Shown: in pieces, positions 43,159-46,348 of the stretch
Layout: each line of letters opens with the position of its first letter
Numbering within the stretch: position 1 is the stretch's first letter
DNA from: Streptomyces albus subsp. albus
Lineage (GTDB): Bacteria > Actinomycetota > Actinomycetes > Streptomycetales > Streptomycetaceae
DNA: 46,348 bases
Assembly: GCF_000719865.1 (NCBI RefSeq)
Contig: NZ_JOID01000038.1
Location: 1-46,348 of the forward strand
Reading direction: 5' to 3'
Program-made: the position numbers and the translations under genes
Notes under the pieces: model-generated
Database searches by the model: none
Told to the model about the DNA's origin: nothing
The model's input: the letters and a program-made list of their open reading frames with translations, nothing else

Positions 43159-43500
43159 GTGTCGGTTCCGCTGTACCAGGCCAAGGCAGAGTTCTTCCGG
43201 ATGCTGGGGCATCCCGTGCGGATACGGGTGCTGGAGTTGTTGCAGGACGGGCCGATGCCGGTACGGGAGCTGCTGGCCGCGATCGAGGTGGAGCCCTCCA
43301 GCCTGTCCCAGCAGCTGGCGGTGCTGCGCCGCTCGGGCATCGTCGGCTCGAAGCGCGAGGGCTCGACGGTGGTGTACGCGCTGGCGAGCGGGGACGTCGC
43401 GGACCTGATGGTGGCCGCGCGCCGGATCCTGACCGAGATGCTCACCGGGCAGAACGAGCTGCTGGCCGAACTGCGGGAAGCCGAGGCCGCGGCGCGATGA
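43159..43500 (+). CDS. second ArsR-family regulator, Rv0081-like paralogue
   Basis: 113 residues, SVPLYQAKAEFFRMLGHPVR at the start and EPSSLSQQLAVLRRSGIVGS in the recognition helix, clearly paralogous to the regulator at 41994. The wing reads KREGSTVVYALASGDVADLM. It has no cysteine metal motif. GTG 43159 is chosen by alignment with the paralogue; the ribosome site (GAGGGG) is close to it. The stop overlaps the SulP start by four bases (ATGA), so the regulator and transporter are translated together. It probably represses its own unit through the 43045 repeat. Confidence 0.9.
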   Translation: MSVPLYQAKAEFFRMLGHPVRIRVLELLQDGPMPVRELLAAIEVEPSSLSQQLAVLRRSGIVGSKREGSTVVYALASGDVADLMVAARRILTEMLTGQNELLAELREAEAAAR

Positions 43501-45230
43501 GGATCTCCTTTGGCCGGGTCGCTGCCCGGTTCACTTCGCTGCTGCCCGGCCGTGCCGATCTGGCGGAGATACGCCGGGACCCGCGCCGGGACCTGCTGGC
43601 CGGCCTCACGGTGGCGGTCGTCGCGCTGCCGCTGGCTCTCGGCTTCGGCGTCTCCTCCGGGCTCGGCGCGGAGGCGGGGCTGGCGACCGCGGTCATTGCC
43701 GGTGCGCTCGCCGCGATCTTCGGCGGGTCGAATTTGCAGGTGTCCGGGCCGACCGGCGCGATGACGGTGGTGCTGGTGCCGATCGTCGCCGAGTACGGGC
43801 CGGGCGGGGTGCTGACCGTCGGGCTGATGGCCGGCGTCATGCTCGTCGCGCTCGCGGTGCTCAAGGCCGGTAAGTACATGCGGTACGTGCCTGCCCCCGT
43901 CGTCGAAGGTTTCACCCTCGGCATCGCCTGCGTCATCGGACTGCAGCAGATCCCGAACGCCCTTGGTGTGCCCAAGCCCGAGGGGGACCGCGTCCTCGTG
44001 GTGACCTGGCACGCGCTGGATGAGTTCGCGAAGAACCCGAACTGGACCGCCGCCGCCTTCGCCCTGGCGGTCGCCGCCACCATGCTGATCGGCGCCCGCC
44101 TGCGGCCCACGATCCCTTTCTCCATCCTCGCGGTGATCGCGGCGACGATCGTGGCGCAGGCCGCCGGCCTGGATGCGGCGAAGCCGATCGGTGACCTGCC
44201 GTCCGGCCTGCCCGCGCCGTCCCTCGCCTTCTTCGACCCGGGCGCGCTCGGCTCCCTGCTCGCCCCGGCGGTCGCAGTGGCGGCCTTGGCCGCCCTGGAA
44301 TCGCTGCTGTCGGCGTCGGTGGCCGATGGCATGACGGTCGGGCAGAAGCACGACCCGGACCGTGAGCTGTTCGGGCAGGGCCTGGCCAACATCGCCTCCC
44401 CGCTGTTCGGCGGCGTCCCCGCCACCGGCGCGATCGCACGGACCGCGGTCAACGTCCGCACTGGCGCGAGTTCCCGGCTGGCCTCCCTCGTCCACGCCGC
44501 GGTCCTCGCGGTGATCGTCTTCGCGGCGGCGCCCCTGGTCTCCAGGATCCCGCTGGCCGCGCTGGCGGGCGTGCTGCTGGCCACGGCGATCCGCATGGTC
44601 GAGGTCGGCTCGCTGCGGGCGATGGCGAAGGCGACCCGTTCCGACGCGCTGGTCCTCGTCCTCACCGCCGTTGCGACGCTCGCCCTCGACCTGGTGTACG
44701 CGGTGATCATCGGCCTGGTGGTCGCGGGAGCCCTCGCCCTGCGTGCGGTCGCCAAGCAGGCCCGTCTCGAAGAGGTCCCCCTCGACCATGGTGACCACAG
44801 CGCCGAGGAGCATGCCCTGCTGGCCGAGCACATCGTGGCCTATCGGATCGACGGGCCCCTGTTCTTCGCCGCCGCCCACCGCTTCCTGCTGGAGCTGGCC
44901 GAGGTCGCCGACGTCCGCGTGATCATCCTGCGCATGTCCCGGGTAACGACCATCGACGCCACTGGCGCCCTGGTCCTCAAGGACGTGGTGGACAAGCTGA
45001 ACCGGCGCGGCATCGTCGTCATGACCTCGGGGATACGCGCCGGCCAGCGCCAAGTCCTGGATTCCGTCGGCGCGCTGGAGCTGCTGCGTCTGGAGGGGCG
45101 CGAGTACGCCACGACGCCGGAGGCGATCCAGGGCGCGCGCACCTACGTGGAGTGCGCCGGTGTCATGCCGCCGCTGCCCGCCCAGAAGTCGCGGCCCGTC
45201 AGCGAGGAAACAGAGGAAACCGTTGGATGA
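43497..45230 (+). CDS. SulP family anion transporter with STAS domain
   Basis: 577 residues, about 10-12 membrane helices and a cytosolic C-terminal STAS domain. SulP features: DLLAGLTVAVVALPLALGFG early, GGSNLQVSGPTGAMTVVLVP (substrate region), ANIASPLFGGVPATGAIART and NVRTGASSRLASL. The STAS domain (about 440-560) includes YRIDGPLFFAAAHRFLLELA and VIILRMSRVTTIDATGALVL with the conserved Asp-Ala-Thr/Ser loop. Family members import sulfate or bicarbonate with Na+ or H+. Pairing with an ArsR-type regulator is frequent in actinobacteria. Which anion is moved here cannot be told. Overlapping ATGA ends link it to both neighbours. Confidence 0.93.
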   Translation: MRISFGRVAARFTSLLPGRADLAEIRRDPRRDLLAGLTVAVVALPLALGFGVSSGLGAEAGLATAVIAGALAAIFGGSNLQVSGPTGAMTVVLVPIVAEYGPGGVLTVGLMAGVMLVALAVLKAGKYMRYVPAPVVEGFTLGIACVIGLQQIPNALGVPKPEGDRVLVVTWHALDEFAKNPNWTAAAFALAVAATMLIGARLRPTIPFSILAVIAATIVAQAAGLDAAKPIGDLPSGLPAPSLAFFDPGALGSLLAPAVAVAALAALESLLSASVADGMTVGQKHDPDRELFGQGLANIASPLFGGVPATGAIARTAVNVRTGASSRLASLVHAAVLAVIVFAAAPLVSRIPLAALAGVLLATAIRMVEVGSLRAMAKATRSDALVLVLTAVATLALDLVYAVIIGLVVAGALALRAVAKQARLEEVPLDHGDHSAEEHALLAEHIVAYRIDGPLFFAAAHRFLLELAEVADVRVIILRMSRVTTIDATGALVLKDVVDKLNRRGIVVMTSGIRAGQRQVLDSVGALELLRLEGREYATTPEAIQGARTYVECAGVMPPLPAQKSRPVSEETEETVG

Positions 45231-45633
45231 GCACTCCGCCGGCATCGCTGCGCATGGTCGAGGTCTCCGGGGCAGAGGCCCTGTGGCTGCTGGAGGGCAG
45301 CACGCTGGGACGGCTGGTGTACACGCAACGGGACCAGATGGTCATCCGGCCCGGCTGGCACACATGGGAATACGGCCGCCTGGTGGTGGCACACCCGGCC
45401 CGGCCGTCGCGGTGCCGTCCACCGCGACGTACCACGTGGACGAGCTCCGCACGGCGACCGGCACCGGTTGGACGGTCACCGTCGCCGGCCCCGTCGACGT
45501 GATCACCGATCCCGACGAGGCCGCCCACTACCAGCGCAGCCTGGCCGGCTGGACCCATGGCCCGCACGACACGCTGCTGCGTCTGCACCCCAAGTCCGTG
45601 ACCGGATTCCGCCTCGCCCGCGCGGAGAGGTGA
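45227..45633 (+). pseudogene. PNPOx-like flavin-binding protein gene with a frameshift
   Basis: It begins at ATG 45227 (overlapping the SulP stop). SLRMVEVSGAEALWLLEGST, then LGRLVYTQRDQMVIRPG and WEYGRLVV are typical of the pyridoxamine 5'-phosphate oxidase-like small proteins of actinobacteria. At about 45388-45392 one base is missing; the family sequence goes on in the next frame as TPGPAVAVPSTATYHVDELR, then TVAGPVDVITDPDEAAHYQR and LRLHPKSVTGFRLAR, stopping at 45633. The repaired product would be about 135 residues. Homologues bind F420, FMN or heme. As read, the product is truncated after about 90 residues. Real mutation or sequencing error. Confidence 0.72.
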
Positions 45634-46064
45634 TGAGCGCCCGGCTCGAAGCCCTGTCCCACCGGCACGTGCTGACCCTGCCGACCATGCCGTCCGCGGT
45701 CCGCACTGCCCGGGAGACCGCCCAGCAGGCCCTGGCCGAGTGGGGCATCGACCCGCGCCACCCCACCATCGGCCCCGCTCTGCTGATCCTCAGCGAGCTG
45801 GTCACCAACAGCGTCCGGCACGCCGCGGTGCTCTCCCCGCAGGTGACCGTCATCTACGCGGCGGGCAAGGGCTGTCTGGCCTTCGCCGTGCACGACCGTC
45901 ACCCCCACCAGCCGCCGCTGTACGGCGCGGTCGCCGATGTCGGTGGCGGCGGCCTGGCCACCGTCATGGAGCTCACCCTCGGCCTGAGCGGCACCGCGGT
46001 CGTCCGAGGCGACGCTGACGGCAAGGGCAAGAGCATCTGGATCACCCTTCCCCTGTCAACTTGA
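45633..46064 (+). CDS. RsbW-type ATP-binding (anti-sigma-like) protein
   Basis: 143 residues, HATPase_c_2 fold. The N box reads LILSELVTNSVRHAAV and the G1-type box DVGGGGLATVMELT, with VHDRHPHQPPL before it. Such single-domain proteins in Streptomyces act as anti-sigma or anti-anti-sigma partner kinases, often with STAS proteins. ATG 45633 overlaps the stop of the flavin-binding gene (TGATG). The last codons and stop (CTG TCA ACT TGA) coincide with the right end of the IS605-type element that follows, so the natural C-terminus may have been slightly changed. Target sigma factor unknown. Confidence 0.88.
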   Translation: MSARLEALSHRHVLTLPTMPSAVRTARETAQQALAEWGIDPRHPTIGPALLILSELVTNSVRHAAVLSPQVTVIYAAGKGCLAFAVHDRHPHQPPLYGAVADVGGGGLATVMELTLGLSGTAVVRGDADGKGKSIWITLPLST

Positions 46065-46149
46065 CCCGGCCCTAAAGGACCGGGCTTGGAGGTAGCGTCC
46101 AACTGGCTGCTGGGTTGGCTCCTCCGTCCAGACACCCCGTTATGGGGTG
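46061..46149 (-). ncRNA. candidate omega-RNA scaffold of the tnpB element
   Basis: Several stems lie between the tnpB stop and the element end: CACCCC/GGGGTG (46133-46138 with 46144-46149, spanning the stop codon), GGAGG/CCTCC (46088-46092 with 46121-46125) enclosing CCAAC/GTTGG (46099-46103 with 46114-46118), and the terminal hairpin at 46065-46084. In this family the RNA from this region guides TnpB, with the guide read from the flank beyond the end. Expression is not shown. Confidence 0.55.
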
Positions 46150-46348
46150 GCAGGGACGCGTGACTCACGCCCCGCGTTCCACACGGTCTCGCCACGGGTG
46201 GCGGTGTTGTGGGAAGAGTTCCGGTCGGCGTGGGCAACGACCCCGCACTCCCGGCAGATGAAAAGCCCCTGGTCGACACGGTTGCGCTTGTCGACGTGGC
46301 CGCACTCGGCGCACGTCTGCGACGTGTACGCGGGATCAACGAAGACCA
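46140..46348 (-). CDS. tnpB: IS200/IS605-type TnpB, C-terminal part only
   Basis: Read on the minus strand from the window edge to TAA at 46140-46142: VFVDPAYTSQTCAECGHVDK, RNRVDQGLFICRECGVVAHA, DRNSSHNTATRGETVWNAGR and a short tail. This is the TnpB zinc ribbon (CxxC-CxxC) followed by the RuvC-III segment with its catalytic Asp (AHADRN). About 68 codons are inside the window; the rest, including the start, lies beyond it. TnpB is an RNA-guided nuclease that helps keep the transposon in place. The catalytic Asp and zinc cysteines are intact, so the gene may be functional. Confidence 0.9.
   Translation of the reverse strand, partial: VFVDPAYTSQTCAECGHVDKRNRVDQGLFICRECGVVAHADRNSSHNTATRGETVWNAGRESRVPATP

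Larger units (their letters stand above)
46055..46348 (-). mobile_element. right end of an IS200/IS605-type element (partial)
   Basis: The tnpB 3' end plus about 80 bases of structured right end. The end carries a hairpin CCCGGCCC-TAAA-GGACCGGG (46065-46084, one G-T wobble on the minus strand), followed on the minus strand by TCAAG and TTGAC, motifs used as right-end cleavage sites in this family. The boundary is at 46061 (TCAA) or 46055 (TTGAC). The left end lies outside the window. Confidence 0.75.

Overview
The window looks like Streptomyces chromosome. It is very GC-rich with strong GC bias at third codon positions. Many genes start with GTG. There is a dense set of secreted polysaccharide hydrolases, an actinobacterial GlnII, LacI-type sugar operators, long GC-rich stem-loop terminators between convergent genes, and Streptomyces-type small proteins (DUF6507, DUF1996). 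From memory, glnII, amylopullulanase and alpha-amylase lie in this order in the core of Streptomyces coelicolor (SCO2210-SCO2228 area), so about 6.7-30.1 kb is probably conserved core. The ends look more accessory.

Region by region. 0-6.3 kb: a DinB/DUF664 protein, a GNAT acetyltransferase, a divergent ArsR regulator and Cys-tailed flavoprotein (arsenic-type module), a small conserved protein, a secreted CE3-type esterase behind a perfect CebR-type palindrome, and a DUF6507 protein. 6.7-10 kb: a methyltransferase, a TerC membrane protein and glnII with a GlnR-like box. 10-17.2 kb: a PepSY membrane protein, a membrane protein, an 18-bp minisatellite, a NarL-type two-component pair and a secreted DUF1996 protein. 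17.2-22.6 kb: a lipoprotein, a Tat-exported GH89 N-acetylglucosaminidase, two small ORFs behind a CsoR-like palindrome, and a TetR regulator. 22.7-30.2 kb: a two-headed secreted amylopullulanase and a CBM20 alpha-amylase with a clear promoter and MalR-like operator.

30.2-34.5 kb is a decaying stretch: a frameshifted remnant, a frameshifted GNAT gene, an amidase, a frameshifted membrane protein and a twice-frameshifted HisG-like gene. 34.5-42.3 kb is the most interesting part. It is a compact, translationally coupled operon for a six-subunit membrane complex related to hydrogenase-4, formate hydrogenlyase and complex I (NuoB-like, HyfB-like, HycD, HycP, HycQ, HycE), with an ArsR-type regulator upstream. 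Gene order and sizes match the hypoxia-linked Mycobacterium tuberculosis Rv0081-Rv0087 locus as I know it. The large subunit lacks the NiFe-binding cysteines, so it should not be a hydrogenase, and its reaction is unknown.

42.5-46.1 kb holds a second regulator of the same ArsR type, whose promoter shares GCAATT half-sites with the first. It is coupled by overlapping ORFs to a SulP anion transporter with a STAS domain, a frameshifted flavin-binding protein and an RsbW-type ATP-binding protein. The window ends inside an IS200/IS605-type tnpB gene on the minus strand. Its structured right end seems to supply the stop codon of the ATP-binding protein. No tRNA, rRNA, CRISPR array or prophage was seen.
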